Both the position numbers and the translations under genes were made by a program. 64,000 bases of DNA from Vibrio pomeroyi (GTDB lineage Bacteria; Pseudomonadota; Gammaproteobacteria; Enterobacterales; Vibrionaceae): the NCBI GenBank assembly GCA_041879425.1, contig CP090854.1, positions 620,001 through 684,000 of the forward strand, in the 5' to 3' direction. Positions 23,753-34,992 of this stretch are shown one piece after another. The notes under the pieces were generated by a model that was not told the origin of the DNA, ran no database searches, and saw only the letters and a program-made list of their open reading frames with translations. Numbering within the stretch: position 1 is the stretch's first letter; every line of letters begins with the position of its first letter.

Positions 23753-25838
23753 CGTGAGATTGTTGTTCCCTAGCTTTTCGAGTCTGTTTCTCTACCTGTT
23801 TGAGGTAATCATAGATGGCGACTTGAGAGCGGCGTTTTTTACGGTTACCACGAGGGACGTAAGCGTTGCTCATCTCTTTATCTATCCACCTTGCCTTAAC
23901 TGTATCGGTAAAATGAATATTTACAATGTCGATGATGCGTTGTTTCAAACGTTCATCACGGATTGGCGACGCGACTTCAATGCGGTGATCGATGTTTCGC
24001 GTCATCCAGTCTGCCGATGAGATGAAGACTTTTGGGTCACCATCGTTGTGTGTAATCAAAACGCGTGGGTGCTCTAGGAATCGGTCGATGATACTGATGA
24101 TTTCAATGTTCTCACTAACGCCTTCTACTCCCGGAACTAGCGAGCACATACCTCGGATGATCATACGAATTTTTACACCTGCATTACTCGCACCATAAAG
24201 CTTATTGATAAGCCCTTTATCAACCAAGTTGTTCACTTTTAAGGTGATCTGCGCTTTTCTACCCGCTTTAGCATTGGCAATTTCTGTATCGATAAGACGA
24301 TAAAGCTTCTTACGTGAATTGCGTGGCGACACAATTAAGTGGTCAAATTTTACAGGGCGGTAAGGGTTCTCAATATACCCAAAGACATTACGCACCTCGT
24401 TTGTCAGTTCTTGATCGGCGGTGAGCAGCGAGAAGTCTGTGTAGATTCTTGCAGTATTTTCGTGGAAGTTACCTGTGCCTATATGCGCATAGCGAGTGAT
24501 TTCCTCACCTTCACGGCGGCTGATTAGAAGTAACTTAGAGTGTATTTTTAGACCCGGAGCGCCAAAGATTACCTGAACACCAGCTTCAGTTAGGATCTTT
24601 GACCATTCAATATTGGCTTCTTCGTCGAACCGAGCTTGAAGTTCAACTACTACTGTTACGTTTTTGCCATTGTGAACGGCATCGATCAATGAATTCATTA
24701 ATCGTGAGTTTTTCGCTACGCGATAGATGTTGATCTTGATACTGATGACTTTCGGATCAAATGAAGCCTGACGAACCAACTCTGTCATGTGATCAAAGGT
24801 ATGATATGGATAGTACAGCAAGATGTCTTGATTCTTGATTGCATCAAAGCTGTTATCAAACCCATCAAAGTCTGCACATGACATTGGTGGTAAAGGTTTG
24901 TTTTCTAAGTATTCACGACCTACGTTCGGGAAACCGATGAAATCTTTAAAATTATGGTAACGACCACCAGGAATCAGGTTGTCGTAGTTAGATATGCCTA
25001 ACTTTCCACACAAGAAATCCAGCATATTTTGTGGCATCGTGTGTTCATAAACAAAACGTACAGGCAGGGCACTGAGCCTTTGAGCCACACCTTCAGACAT
25101 CTGTTCTAGCAAGCTGTGTTCGACTTCGTGGCTAAGGTCGTATTCAGCATCACGAGTCATTTTCATCGCGTGGCAGTTGAGTTGGTCGTATTCGAAAAAG
25201 CCTTTAAATAGATCATCGATGCAGTATCGGATAATGTTATCAAGTAAGATGATGGTCTTGCGGCGTTTTCCTTTCTGCTCTGGAACCATGACAAAGCGCG
25301 GAAGGTGATCGGTCGGTATCTCAATGACGGCGTATTTGGATTGCTGCTCTTTTTGAAGCTCGACAGTCAGATAGGCATACTCATCTTTTAAGAACTGAAG
25401 CACATTCATTTCGTCGTTCATTAAAAGGGGCGTGATGTGAGGAAGCACTTCTTTCTTAAAGTATTTCTTTACCCATTTCTTTTGAGTGTCATTCAGTTGT
25501 GTCTCGTTAACCAGGAAAATACGTCGTCTTGCCATCTCTAGAATGAGCTCATTGTAGAGTTCATCAAAACGTTGGTTTAACTTAAACGCCTTGTTTTGCA
25601 TCTTAGTGAGCAGATGCTTTGAGTTGTCATTGATCCCACGCTCTTGATTGATCAAAATACGACGTTTCACATCCGAGAATCGAACCTTGTAAAACTCGTC
25701 TAGGTTGTTAGAAAAGATCCCGAGAAAGCGTACTCTTTCGATCAAAGGTACTGTTTTGTCCGCTGATTCCTGTAAGACTCTTTCGTTAAAAGAGAGCCAA
25801 CTGAGTTCTTTTTCTATATAGAGCTTTTCAGCGTTCAT
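23739..25838 (-). CDS. ppk1: Polyphosphate kinase 1
   Basis: A 699-residue enzyme that polymerises the gamma-phosphate of ATP into polyphosphate. The N-terminal domain starts [24 protein letters not shown]. The phospholipase-D-like catalytic domains carry the autophosphorylated His in [13 protein letters not shown] and the second His in [21 protein letters not shown], with [20 protein letters not shown] between. I choose ATG 25838, with AGGA seven nt upstream, over the TTG two codons earlier. It is divergent from pstC, and the Pho box in the intergenic region could influence both. Confidence 0.97.
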   Translation of the reverse strand: MNAEKLYIEKELSWLSFNERVLQESADKTVPLIERVRFLGIFSNNLDEFYKVRFSDVKRRILINQERGINDNSKHLLTKMQNKAFKLNQRFDELYNELILEMARRRIFLVNETQLNDTQKKWVKKYFKKEVLPHITPLLMNDEMNVLQFLKDEYAYLTVELQKEQQSKYAVIEIPTDHLPRFVMVPEQKGKRRKTIILLDNIIRYCIDDLFKGFFEYDQLNCHAMKMTRDAEYDLSHEVEHSLLEQMSEGVAQRLSALPVRFVYEHTMPQNMLDFLCGKLGISNYDNLIPGGRYHNFKDFIGFPNVGREYLENKPLPPMSCADFDGFDNSFDAIKNQDILLYYPYHTFDHMTELVRQASFDPKVISIKINIYRVAKNSRLMNSLIDAVHNGKNVTVVVELQARFDEEANIEWSKILTEAGVQVIFGAPGLKIHSKLLLISRREGEEITRYAHIGTGNFHENTARIYTDFSLLTADQELTNEVRNVFGYIENPYRPVKFDHLIVSPRNSRKKLYRLIDTEIANAKAGRKAQITLKVNNLVDKGLINKLYGASNAGVKIRMIIRGMCSLVPGVEGVSENIEIISIIDRFLEHPRVLITHNDGDPKVFISSADWMTRNIDHRIEVASPIRDERLKQRIIDIVNIHFTDTVKARWIDKEMSNAYVPRGNRKKRRSQVAIYDYLKQVEKQTRKAREQQSHDEPS

Positions 25839-25977
25839 AATCAATCCTAGACATCTTAAAGAGTGTGAGAGTACTCAAATTGTAAAAAATGAGCAGAGTA
25901 TGCTGTTTTTGTTACGTTATTATTTCACTCTACAGTTTCAATAAAACTTACTATTATTTTCAGTTGTTTAATGTGAG

Positions 25978-26006
25978 TTGTAATATAATTGTCATGTAAA
26001 CGAAAT
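25978..26006 (+). promoter_or_regulatory. Pho box upstream of pstC
   Basis: TTGTAAT-ataa-TTGTCAT-gtaa-ACGAAAT shows 7-mers at 11-bp spacing resembling the PhoB site. TATTAT at 26006-26011 is a plausible -10. It lies 36 nt upstream of pstC and 140 nt from ppk1 on the other strand. Confidence 0.65.
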
Positions 26007-26041
26007 ATTATGATATTAGCTCAAAAAAGGTAGATAGACAG

Positions 26042-28270
26042 ATGGCCGCAGCCGAACTTTCATTGAAAAAACGAGATAAGAAAAGATGGTTGAAAGACCG
26101 TCTTATGCGTTTTGCAGTGACATTGGGCGGTGTGAGCGTGCTGGCGGCACTTGTTTTGATCTTTATTTACCTGGCGATGGTCATTCTTCCGATCTTCGCT
26201 GACTCAAGTTTAGAGACCGATCAAAAAGTCCAACCGGTGATCGTGCAAGATCCGATCGCAATGACGATCGATGAGTATGGCCAACATGCGTTAGTGATCG
26301 ACCGCGATGGTTCTGTCGATTATTGGACTCTCGATAACTCCCAATCTACGCCGTACTTTTCTGAATCCATTATTCAAGATTCGGTCGCGTTTGCTCGAAG
26401 CACACCTGCAGACAATTGGTTTGCCTTTGCTAACCGCCAAGGCCAAGTTCAGTTGTTTCAACCTGAATTTTCAAAGCCTCTTGCCGTAAAAGGGCAAGCA
26501 GCTAGCCCTCGCATTAATTACCTTCAACCCAAAAGCCAACCATTTGATTTTTTAGATGGCATTGTGTTGAGTGATGGCTTGAGCATTGAGAAGCTAACAT
26601 TTGCGACTGACAATAATCATCTGACGCTGGTGGCTCAGTTATCCGATAAACGCATTTTGGTGAAATGGTATCAAGCGTCGCTAACAGGTGAATACTCAGA
26701 GATTAACTCTCAATGGTTATCTCAAGAGTTTGGTCAGCAAGACCAGCTTTTAATGACACCTAACGGGCAAACTCTGTATCTTCGAAACGCCTCTGACCTT
26801 ACGGTTCTAACTACGGAAGCGAACAAGTTCTCGGTTCGAGAAGTGATCGATTTAAGTTTAGGTGATGAGCAGCATGCCGTTAAGAACATTGACTTGTTGT
26901 CTGGTGCTTATTCTCTGCTCGTGAGTCATTTTGATGGGCGAGTATCTCAATGGTTTGATGTATTGAGTAATGAGCAGCGTAGCCTAACTCATATCCGTGA
27001 TTTTAAACTGCCTTCTGAGGTTCAGTTCTTACTGCCTGATACCTACCGAAAAGGCTTTTACAGCTTCTATAAGAATGGCACGATTCAAAGCCATTACACG
27101 ACCAGTGAAAAGTTATCTCTGTTTGAGAAAGCTTATAAGAAGTCACCACAAATCGCAGCTATGTCTGCCAATGAACTTCATCTCGCAACGCTGAGTGATG
27201 GCGTTATTAGTCTTGCATTGGTCGATAACCCATATCCTGAAATATCGTTTTCATCGTTATGGAAGAAGGTGTGGTACGAGAGCTACCCAGAGCCTCAGTA
27301 TGTGTGGCAATCCACTTCTGCGAATGATGATTTTGAAGGTAAGTTCAGCTTAGTGCCTTTGACTTTTGGTACGCTTAAAGCGGCGTTGTTTGCAATGATG
27401 TTCGCCGTGCCTATTGCGGTACTTGGTGCCATTTATACCGCTTACTTTATGACACCTAAGATGCGTCGAGTGGTAAAACCTTCGATTGAATTAATGGAAG
27501 CATTGCCGACCGTTATCATCGGATTTATCGCGGGCTTATGGTTTGCTCCTATCGTGGAAACGCATTTAACCGCCATTGTGTCTTTGTTGTTGGTGCTGCC
27601 TCTTAGTACTCTAGTTGTTGGCTTAATATGGTATTGCTTACCACATGATTGGGTGAGCCGTTTCCCTAATGGCTGGCACGCACTTATTCTGGTTCCTGTG
27701 TTGATTGTGACGACAGTGGTCGTGCTTAACTTTGGTGCGAAAATTGAATCACTACTGTTTGCTGGTGATATCAAACTCTTCTTAAATCACCACGGAATCG
27801 ATTTTGATCAGCGTAACGCGCTCGTGATTGGTTTCGCGATGGGCTTCGCGGTTATCCCGACCATTTTTACTATCGCAGAAGATGCTATTTTCTCAGTGCC
27901 TAAACACCTGTCGGACGGTTCTTTGGCACTAGGCGCCACGCCTTGGCAAACTCTGATCTACGTTGTTCTGCTTACTGCGAGCCCCGGTATTTTCTCAGCA
28001 ATTATGATGGGCTTGGGTAGAGCAGTTGGTGAGACTATGATCGTGTTAATGGCGACCGGTAATACGCCTATCATGGACTGGAATATTCTTGAGGGGATGC
28101 GAACGCTCTCTGCTACGATTGCCGTTGAGCTTCCTGAATCCGAGGTTGGCAGTCCTCACTTTAGATTATTGTTCTTAGCTGCGTTACTTCTATTCGTCTT
28201 TACCTTCGCCGTGAACTCGATTGCGGAATGGGTAAGACAAAGGCTGCGAGATAAATACCGTGCTTTATAA
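26042..28270 (+). CDS. pstC: Phosphate ABC transporter permease PstC, long form
   Basis: A 742-residue inner-membrane permease, more than twice E. coli PstC (319). The first membrane segment (about 25-50, VLAALVLIFIYLAMVILPIF) is followed by some 380 residues of a soluble domain rich in beta-propeller-like strands (ALVIDRDGSVDYW, AFANRQGQVQLFQ, GRVSQWFD). The permease core occupies about 440-735 with the EAA loop [25 protein letters not shown], which contacts PstB. The long form is known in Vibrio and Pseudomonas. The role of the extra domain is unknown to me. It heads pstC-pstA-pstB-phoU behind a Pho box. Confidence 0.93.
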   Translation: MAAAELSLKKRDKKRWLKDRLMRFAVTLGGVSVLAALVLIFIYLAMVILPIFADSSLETDQKVQPVIVQDPIAMTIDEYGQHALVIDRDGSVDYWTLDNSQSTPYFSESIIQDSVAFARSTPADNWFAFANRQGQVQLFQPEFSKPLAVKGQAASPRINYLQPKSQPFDFLDGIVLSDGLSIEKLTFATDNNHLTLVAQLSDKRILVKWYQASLTGEYSEINSQWLSQEFGQQDQLLMTPNGQTLYLRNASDLTVLTTEANKFSVREVIDLSLGDEQHAVKNIDLLSGAYSLLVSHFDGRVSQWFDVLSNEQRSLTHIRDFKLPSEVQFLLPDTYRKGFYSFYKNGTIQSHYTTSEKLSLFEKAYKKSPQIAAMSANELHLATLSDGVISLALVDNPYPEISFSSLWKKVWYESYPEPQYVWQSTSANDDFEGKFSLVPLTFGTLKAALFAMMFAVPIAVLGAIYTAYFMTPKMRRVVKPSIELMEALPTVIIGFIAGLWFAPIVETHLTAIVSLLLVLPLSTLVVGLIWYCLPHDWVSRFPNGWHALILVPVLIVTTVVVLNFGAKIESLLFAGDIKLFLNHHGIDFDQRNALVIGFAMGFAVIPTIFTIAEDAIFSVPKHLSDGSLALGATPWQTLIYVVLLTASPGIFSAIMMGLGRAVGETMIVLMATGNTPIMDWNILEGMRTLSATIAVELPESEVGSPHFRLLFLAALLLFVFTFAVNSIAEWVRQRLRDKYRAL

Positions 28271-28314
28271 TTTTTATCTGAATCTTCAATCGCAACCAGT
28301 AAGAGAGCCTCTTC

Positions 28315-30009
28315 ATGTTTAAGTGGATTAAGTCGGGATCTCCTTGGATATGGCTAACTGGTGGTGCCGTTAGTATTAGTATGCTGTCGGTACTTGGCCT
28401 GATCTTGTTTATTGGTTGGAAAGGGTTGACCTACTTCTGGCCTGCGCCTCTTTATCAGTGGCAAGTGAATGAAACAGAAAGTCTTGCCAATGTTCCATTT
28501 CAACATCAAGAGATGGCGAAGAACCGTTTAATTGGTCAACTTTACGAACGCAAATATATTCCGGTTGAACAACTGTCGAATGTACAAGATAAGAAGCTAC
28601 CACAAGAGATCATCGATAAAGGGTTAGTTCGACGTCTGAGTATCAAGATCGCTAACCGTGAATTGTATCCTGCGGACTTTGTGTCAATTCTTGAGGTGAA
28701 CCTGAAAGAACCGACGACACCAAAAGAGTGGGCTGTGATCGAACGTAGCCGTGGTGGTTACTTCTTCGGAAAACCGGTTGGTTTTAGGAGTGCAGACGGT
28801 GTTCTCACCGATAATATCGAGAAAGAATTAGTTAAAGGTTTAACTCACGCCGATACGTTACGTGATGAAATTCAAAAGATCGTAAACCAAACGGTTCGAA
28901 CGACTAGTTGGTCTTTGGAACAATTACGTTTAGAAAAGCGTAAAAAAGAGCTCAATGACAACTTATCGGAACAAGAGCGACAAGAGCTGGAGTCTAAACG
29001 TTTGGCTTTAGGTCGAGAGTTAGCTTCTGGAGAGTATCAACTTGATTCTCTTAGGCAGCAACTCAATCTTGATGCTCTGATTGTTGAAGATATGACAGGC
29101 AAAGTTGTCGAGATTCCACTGAGTGAGATCTTAGATTTCTGGTTCCCTAATCAGATGACTTATCCAGAGAAAGTGCTGCATTGGTGTGAACAGGTTTGGA
29201 AGTTCTTATCTGAAAATCCTAGAGAGTCCAACTCTGAAGGTGGCGTATTCCCTGCCATTTTCGGTACGGTACTCTTAGTGCTTATCATGTCGATCGTCGT
29301 GATGCCACTTGGTGTCATTGCCGCGATTTATCTACACGAATACGCAAAAAATAACGCTCTAACTCGCTTGATTCGCATAGCAGTCATAAACTTAGCGGGT
29401 GTGCCATCCATCGTTTATGGTGTATTTGGCTTAGGCTTTTTTGTTTACACCATTGGTGGCTCGATAGACTCATTATTCTACGCGGAGCGCTTACCAGCTC
29501 CGACGTTTGGTACGCCGGGTCTGTTGTGGTCGGCATTAACGCTGGCTGTGTTAACATTGCCTGTCGTGATTGTGACCGCCGAAGAGGGCTTAACTCGAAT
29601 CCCGAGCTCTGTGAGACACGGTTCTCTGGCTTTGGGCGCAACCCAATCTGAAACCTTGTGGCGAATCGTTTTACCCATGGCGAGCCCTGCGATTATTACC
29701 GGGCTTATTTTAGCTGTGGCCCGTGCTGCGGGAGAAGTGGCACCATTAATGCTGGTGGGCGTAGTGAAACTAGCGTCGAGCTTACCTGTCGATGCGCAGT
29801 TCCCATATGTGCATCTCGACAGAAAATTTATGCATTTAGGTTTTCACATCTATGATGTGGGTTTCCAAACATCAAACATAGAAGCAGCAAGACCGCTAGT
29901 TTACGCAACGTCATTTTTGCTGGTTACCGTGATTGTTGGGTTGAACCTAACTGCAATTAACATTCGAAATAACCTGCGTGAAAAGTACCGAACCTTAGGA
30001 CAAGATTAA
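28315..30009 (+). CDS. pstA: Phosphate ABC transporter permease PstA, long form
   Basis: A 564-residue permease, almost twice E. coli PstA (296). One membrane segment at about 15-40 is followed by a large soluble insert. The insert includes a charged coiled-coil stretch (about 195-255, [19 protein letters not shown] and on). The permease core (about 305-555) has [25 protein letters not shown] as the EAA loop. Both partner permeases are enlarged, so the two inserts may pack against each other or against PstS; that is inference. pstB begins 1 nt after the stop. Confidence 0.93.
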   Translation: MFKWIKSGSPWIWLTGGAVSISMLSVLGLILFIGWKGLTYFWPAPLYQWQVNETESLANVPFQHQEMAKNRLIGQLYERKYIPVEQLSNVQDKKLPQEIIDKGLVRRLSIKIANRELYPADFVSILEVNLKEPTTPKEWAVIERSRGGYFFGKPVGFRSADGVLTDNIEKELVKGLTHADTLRDEIQKIVNQTVRTTSWSLEQLRLEKRKKELNDNLSEQERQELESKRLALGRELASGEYQLDSLRQQLNLDALIVEDMTGKVVEIPLSEILDFWFPNQMTYPEKVLHWCEQVWKFLSENPRESNSEGGVFPAIFGTVLLVLIMSIVVMPLGVIAAIYLHEYAKNNALTRLIRIAVINLAGVPSIVYGVFGLGFFVYTIGGSIDSLFYAERLPAPTFGTPGLLWSALTLAVLTLPVVIVTAEEGLTRIPSSVRHGSLALGATQSETLWRIVLPMASPAIITGLILAVARAAGEVAPLMLVGVVKLASSLPVDAQFPYVHLDRKFMHLGFHIYDVGFQTSNIEAARPLVYATSFLLVTVIVGLNLTAINIRNNLREKYRTLGQD

Positions 30010-30010
30010 G

Positions 30011-30829
30011 ATGTTCTCAATTAATGAAACCTTGGGTTATCAAGCACCTTTAGATGTGCACAACCTAACCGAAGAGCAAACAGCCATCTCGATTGAGGGG
30101 CTGAACCTATACTATAAAGAAGCTCAGGCGCTTGATGATATCTCGATGACGATACCTAAAGGGCAAGTGACGGCTTTTATCGGTCCTTCTGGTTGCGGGA
30201 AGTCGACACTGCTTCGCTGTATTAATCGTATGAACGATCTTGTCGAAGGTTGTAGAGTCTCAGGCAAGGTGAAGTTGTACGGCAATAATGTTTATCATCC
30301 GAAAGTTGATGTCGCGACGTTACGACGTCGTGTTGGGATGGTATTCCAACGCCCGAACCCTTTTCCTAAATCAATTTATGAAAATGTCGTTTATGGGCTG
30401 AGGCTACAAGGCGTGAGCAATAGTCGCGATTTAGATGATGCTGTAGAGCGCTCATTACGTGCCGCGGCGCTTTGGGATGAAGTAAAAGATCGCTTACATG
30501 AAAATGCTTTTGGTTTATCGGGCGGTCAGCAACAGCGTTTGGTCATCGCTCGTGCGGTGGCAATTGAGCCGGAAGTGCTTTTGCTAGATGAGCCGACATC
30601 AGCCTTGGATCCGATTTCGACTCTGACGATTGAAGAGCTGATCAACGATCTAAAAACGCAATACACCGTAGTGATCGTGACCCATAACATGCAACAGGCC
30701 GCTCGTGTGAGTGACCATACTGCGTTTATTCATATGGGAAAATTGATCGAGTACTCAGATACGGATTCAATATTCACGTCACCATTGAAAAATCAAACGG
30801 AAGACTACATTACTGGTAGATATGGCTAA
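30011..30829 (+). CDS. pstB: Phosphate ABC transporter ATP-binding protein PstB
   Basis: A 272-residue ATPase that powers phosphate import. Walker [11 protein letters not shown] loop [15 protein letters not shown], signature [14 protein letters not shown], Walker [13 protein letters not shown] and the H-loop [13 protein letters not shown] are intact. The FQRPNPFP sequence is diagnostic for PstB. It starts one base after pstA ends. Confidence 0.98.
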   Translation: MFSINETLGYQAPLDVHNLTEEQTAISIEGLNLYYKEAQALDDISMTIPKGQVTAFIGPSGCGKSTLLRCINRMNDLVEGCRVSGKVKLYGNNVYHPKVDVATLRRRVGMVFQRPNPFPKSIYENVVYGLRLQGVSNSRDLDDAVERSLRAAALWDEVKDRLHENAFGLSGGQQQRLVIARAVAIEPEVLLLDEPTSALDPISTLTIEELINDLKTQYTVVIVTHNMQQAARVSDHTAFIHMGKLIEYSDTDSIFTSPLKNQTEDYITGRYG

Positions 30830-30904
30830 CGTTACTGTTCGCGCCATATAGAGCTGAGCCACTCTTATGTAAACGGCTTAATTCATTTCTATTAAGGAGC
30901 TGAC

Positions 30905-31603
30905 ATGCATTTTGGTCGCCATATCTCAGGACAATTCAATGTTGAATTAGAGTCTATCCGTACTCATGTACTTACTATGGGCGGGTTAGTGGAGCAGCAG
31001 CTTTCTTTTGCGATGCAAGCGCTTCACAAAGATGATGTGGAATTGGCCAAAAAAGTCATTCGTGACGACCATAAAGTAAATGCGATGGAAGTGTCGATTG
31101 ATGAAGCATGTACGCGAATCATTGCCAAGCGTCAGCCTACAGCGAAAGACCTGCGTTTGATTATGGCGATCATCAAGACCATTACTGACCTTGAACGTAT
31201 TGGCGATGTTGCTTCTAAAATAGCGCAAGGTGCCATCGAAATCCCTTCGACTAAAGAACAAAAATTCCATGTGTCTCTAGAACCACTGTGTCGACAAGCA
31301 ATCACTATGCTTCATCAAGTTTTGGATGCTTTTGCACGAATGGATGTAGATGCGGCAGCCGAAGTGCATAAACTCGATGACAAGCTTGATGCTGAATACG
31401 AAGCTGTGATTCGCCAGTTAATGACTTATATGATGGAAGACCCGAAGAACATTCCTAACATCTTACAAGTGATGTGGTCTGCAAGAGCTATTGAGCGTGT
31501 AGGGGATCGTTGTCAGAATATTTGTGAATACATCATCTACTTTGTAAAAGGCAAAGATGTTCGTCACCTAGGAGAGCAAAGCCTAGATGACGTTTTACGA
31601 TAG
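30905..31603 (+). CDS. phoU: Phosphate signalling protein PhoU
   Basis: A 232-residue peripheral protein with two three-helix PhoU domains. The repeated metal-binding signatures are seen as [18 protein letters not shown] and [23 protein letters not shown]. It links Pst transporter state to PhoR and keeps the Pho regulon off in high phosphate. AAGGAG lies 6 nt before the ATG. It is the last gene of the pst operon; no strong terminator was seen before the convergent barrel gene. Confidence 0.98.
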   Translation: MHFGRHISGQFNVELESIRTHVLTMGGLVEQQLSFAMQALHKDDVELAKKVIRDDHKVNAMEVSIDEACTRIIAKRQPTAKDLRLIMAIIKTITDLERIGDVASKIAQGAIEIPSTKEQKFHVSLEPLCRQAITMLHQVLDAFARMDVDAAAEVHKLDDKLDAEYEAVIRQLMTYMMEDPKNIPNILQVMWSARAIERVGDRCQNICEYIIYFVKGKDVRHLGEQSLDDVLR

Positions 31604-31629
31604 TTGTCCTATCTTAAAATCTAATCAAT

Positions 31630-32121
31630 CTAGAAGCGTATGATTGCCCCTAGGTTGAGGTTGATGGTGGTGTTATAAGGTACGAAAGTCTTATTGTGAT
31701 CAAAAATATTTAAGTCCGCTCCGGCTCTCAAGGCCAATACTGAATTAGCTTGATACACGTAAGCACCACCTAAACTTAAGCCTGTTGCCGTTTTCCTTTC
31801 AGTGACACCTGAGCGTGTCTTCTCACCATCATAATCAGCGAAGCCAATCTCAGCTTGAAATCCATGTATCTGCTTTGAACCAAACATATTTTGGATGCCA
31901 ATACGATATGAGTTTACCGTTTCATCATAACGGTCGCTTTCATACCAAATATCTGAATAGCTTAAATAGATCGCCCCAAGGTCAGCAACCTCGGTGATTC
32001 CTACTTGAATACCAAAGCCATGATAGGCCCCGATTTTTAGTTCTGGGGATAGGTGTAGCCCACTTGCTGAAACTGATGTTGAAAGAAGGGTTAACAAAAG
32101 CAGGGGAGTTTTTATCTTCAT
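31630..32121 (-). CDS. Predicted small outer-membrane beta-barrel protein
   Basis: A 163-residue protein with a signal peptide (MKIKTPLLLLTLLSTSVSAS). Alternating amphipathic strands follow, such as GAIYLSYSDIWYES and SLGGAYVYQANSVLALRAGADL. It ends LGAIIRF, the terminal aromatic residue being the usual BAM recognition feature. The specific function is not recognised. It lies 98 nt downstream of a similar barrel gene on the same strand and could share its regulation. Confidence 0.75.
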   Translation of the reverse strand: MKIKTPLLLLTLLSTSVSASGLHLSPELKIGAYHGFGIQVGITEVADLGAIYLSYSDIWYESDRYDETVNSYRIGIQNMFGSKQIHGFQAEIGFADYDGEKTRSGVTERKTATGLSLGGAYVYQANSVLALRAGADLNIFDHNKTFVPYNTTINLNLGAIIRF

Positions 32122-32183
32122 AACAATACCTAGAGCATATAGCCGTCCGTGGCTTGCTAATGTTTATTTTTTTAATTGATCGT

Positions 32184-32211
32184 AAAAAAGCCAGCGTAGA
32201 TGCTGGCTTTT
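32184..32211 (-). terminator. Terminator after the second barrel gene
   Basis: The stem AAAAGCCAGC-GTAGAT-GCTGGCTTTT with A/T runs lies 8 nt past the stop codon of the gene ending at 32219. It separates that gene from the downstream barrel gene. Confidence 0.85.
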
Positions 32212-32218
32212 CAATTTT

Positions 32219-32770
32219 TTAGAAGCGGTAACCGACAGTCCATGAGAATGTGTCGTAATCTGCGTCGTCGTAACTTGCGAATTCAAAACGCATGTCAGTG
32301 TATAGGTGTTGTCCGAATTCAGCTCGGCCACCTAGACCTACAACGAAGCTAGTATCGTTGTATGATTGCGTCAGCTTGTCACCTAAAAAGCTAATAGAAT
32401 TATCTTCGCTTTGACGTGCTAGGCCAAGAACACCATAAGGTTTCAATGAGAAGCCATCTAGTTCAAATTTATAACCGATATCTGCGTCAACTTGAAATTT
32501 ATAACCATCGATGTCGATTTTTATACCTTCGACGTTTTCATCATCACTATTAGTGGCGTAAGAAACGTTGATACCGACGATACGGTTAAATTCGTAACCG
32601 TATTCAAGTTTGATACCGTTACCCCAATCAACAGTGTCATCGGTTAGCCAGTCAGCTACTTGGGTTTTGTTGTAACCAATACCCACACGGTATTGGCTTT
32701 CAAAGCTGCTTGCAAGAGCAGGAACAGAAAGTAGTGAAGCTGAAATTAGGGTAGTAAGTGCAATTTTCAT
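32219..32770 (-). CDS. Predicted outer-membrane beta-barrel protein (OmpA/OmpW-like fold)
   Basis: A 183-residue protein with a cleavable signal peptide (MKIALTTLISASLLSVPALAS) and about eight predicted strands, including YRVGIGYNKTQVA, GIKLEYGYEFNRIVGINVSYA and TDMRFEFASYDD. The C-terminus WTVGYRF ends in Phe. It resembles small Vibrio porin-like or AcfA-type barrels, but I cannot name it. It lies just downstream of a disrupted LysR-type regulator in the same direction, so a regulatory link is possible but unproven. Confidence 0.8.
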   Translation of the reverse strand: MKIALTTLISASLLSVPALASSFESQYRVGIGYNKTQVADWLTDDTVDWGNGIKLEYGYEFNRIVGINVSYATNSDDENVEGIKIDIDGYKFQVDADIGYKFELDGFSLKPYGVLGLARQSEDNSISFLGDKLTQSYNDTSFVVGLGGRAEFGQHLYTDMRFEFASYDDADYDTFSWTVGYRF

Positions 32771-32899
32771 ATTAGTCTCTATTTTGGGTTAACTTTAACT
32801 GCACGATCCTTCGTACTTCAGTGTCCGTTTTGATAGAGCTAAGATTAAACAGTGTTTTATTTACCTGCTAAATAGATGAGCTTATAGAGTCAATAAGCT

Positions 32900-33833
32900 T
32901 CACTTATCAGACTGCTCAAGCAAGGCTTGTTGGATAATTGAAAATAACCACTTGTGCATTAAGTTGTTTCTGTTTTTAACATGGATGTGGCTGAAAATAG
33001 GGTACTTATAAGGTTCACCCTCGATCAAAACGTCAATCGCTTTTAATGACGGATAGTTTTCGATTGGAAATAGATTGGAGTGTGGCATATACATATCGGT
33101 ATGCTGAAGAGCATCGATCAAGGCCATAATCAGCTCTGAGCGAAATCCAATCGAGTGTTTGATTGAGTACTTGTCTAGCATACGAGAGGCGTAACTAAAA
33201 TTATCGTTCCAACCGGGGGATATTAAAGAGGCAATCTCATAACCACTCATGTCTTGAGGAGTGATGGTTGACTGCTTTATCGGGTGATCTTTTCTTACAA
33301 AGATTCGGCCTGTTAGATCAATTAACTTTTGGTTATAAATCTCTTTGCTCGTGTTCGGTAGCTGATAATTAACACCTATTTGCACCGTTCCTTTTTGTAT
33401 TTCTTCCGCTGTATTATGGCTCCAACTCACTAGTTGCAGCGTAGCTTTTGGTGCTTGTCGTTTGATTTCTTTAAATAATGTGCCAGAAAGGCAAGCCATA
33501 ACGACGGGTGATAGCGCTATTTTTAGGACATGATCGATTTCAGAAGGAGTAAAAACACTAGATTGATTGATTGATTGCGATAGATAGCCCGTCAAAATAT
33601 GGCGTAATGTTATTTGATAGCTGTTCACTGAACGCAGTTGCTTGCAACCCACCATGTACTTTTACAAATAGATCATCGTTAAAGTGATGACGTAGTTTTT
33701 GTAAGGCTTGGCTCACTGCTGGTTGAGAAACGAATAAACGCTCCGCTGCCTTTCTGGTGTTTTTCTCTTGGTAAACAATTAGAAAAGTACGTAACAAGTT
33801 TAAGTCGAGAGAGCTGAATAGATCCTTAGCCAT
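32900..33833 (-). pseudogene. LysR-type transcriptional regulator, interrupted by a frameshift in a tetranucleotide repeat
   Basis: Two overlapping frames together encode one LysR-type regulator. The first (start 33833, 91 codons) contains the complete winged-helix domain (LNLLRTFLIVYQEKNTRKAAERLFVSQPAVSQALQKL split across residues 10-46). It then runs into TAG right after (AATC)4 (fwd GATT x4, 33561-33576). The second frame continues with the co-inducer-binding domain (HVLKIALSPVVMACLSG to the end at 32900). Removing one 4-bp unit joins them into about 309 residues, the normal family length. It is either a recent loss of function, a switchable repeat or an assembly error. The target genes are unknown. 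Confidence 0.85.
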
Positions 33834-33933
33834 AACATTCCATGGGTCGCTATATCGTGTTTATTAATATACGTGACTTCTAAGCTTTTACTAGCCACGT
33901 TGTGTAGGTGTTTAGTCAGATCTCGGAGACTCT

Positions 33934-34677
33934 CTACTTATCGAGGGTCGCTCTGAGTTCTTTAATCTTTTGACTACTGGTGACCGGAATTAAGTAGTCG
34001 TCCACGTCATCGTGTCCCATCTGAGCTTTTGAAGCTTGTGTCATTAGACTCGGCCTTGTTGACTTTGCAGACAGGTGCAAAGCCTGAACTTTGGCATGCT
34101 TAAGAATTTCATGACCATTGTCAGCGGTAACACCGGCCCCTGCCATGATATCCAATCGGCCTTGAGTGAGCGTAACCATTTCCTTGAGAATGTCTTTTCC
34201 TAGCTCGGCATTACTTGCTAATCCTGACGTTAACACTCGTTCACAACCAAGCTCGATAATTTGTTCTAGAGCTGTTTGGTAATCCTTAAGTTGGTCGATA
34301 GCGCGGTGAAAGGTCACGCCAAGTTTTAGCTGGTGGGCTTTTGAGGTTAGTGCTTTCATCGCAGCCATGTCTATTTCACCTTGAGCGGTAAGTACACCTA
34401 ATACCACACCATCTAAACCAGCATCGGAAGCAGCTTGGATATCATCAAGCATGCTCATCACGTCGTCATTATCGAAGATGAAGTCGCCTTGTCTTGGGCG
34501 AATCATTGCATACACGGGAACCGTCGAGATGCGAGCAACTTGTTTCATCATACCGAAGCTAGGGGTTAATCCACCAAGTGCTAGTGAAGAGCACAGCTCA
34601 ATACGATTAGCTCCGCCAGCTAGGGCATTGTGAAGGGATTCTAGGTTATCGATACAAACTTCAATTTCGATGTTCAT
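33934..34677 (-). CDS. cutC: CutC family protein (copper homeostasis protein)
   Basis: A 247-residue TIM-barrel protein of the CutC family. The conserved N-terminal [35 protein letters not shown] region, [23 protein letters not shown] and IMAGAGVT are present. The family was named for copper tolerance in E. coli, but its biochemical activity remains uncertain. It is a single gene; the nearest upstream gene on its strand is prx, beyond a terminator. Confidence 0.93.
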   Translation of the reverse strand: MNIEIEVCIDNLESLHNALAGGANRIELCSSLALGGLTPSFGMMKQVARISTVPVYAMIRPRQGDFIFDNDDVMSMLDDIQAASDAGLDGVVLGVLTAQGEIDMAAMKALTSKAHQLKLGVTFHRAIDQLKDYQTALEQIIELGCERVLTSGLASNAELGKDILKEMVTLTQGRLDIMAGAGVTADNGHEILKHAKVQALHLSAKSTRPSLMTQASKAQMGHDDVDDYLIPVTSSQKIKELRATLDK

Positions 34678-34841
34678 GATATTTTACTCGTTCAAATTGA
34701 GACTGAGGAAATCATAGCAATCTTGAGACGATTCTGAATAGGTAGCGATAGAGGAAAATAGAGGTAAAGTTTCGCTTTGCGGTTACCCCTATTGATTGTG
34801 GACATGAGCAAGGAATAAATCATTGTTGAAGCAATAGATGC

Positions 34842-34874
34842 AAAAAGCCCGAAGCGTTAACTTCGGGCTTTGAA
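34842..34874 (-). terminator. Terminator downstream of prx
   Basis: The stem AAAGCCCGAAG-CGTTAA-CTTCGGGCTTT with A/T flanks lies about 120 nt past the prx stop codon on the minus strand. The sequence between them holds no gene. Confidence 0.8.
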
Positions 34875-34992
34875 TAAGACTTTACTTCTTAACTGATTGG
34901 CGGTGCGCTTTGCGCTGTTAGCTTATGCTTTATTTCTCTTTAAAGAGATTCATCCAACCATTAACCCGTGTTGAGGCGGGCTTAAGAGGTAA

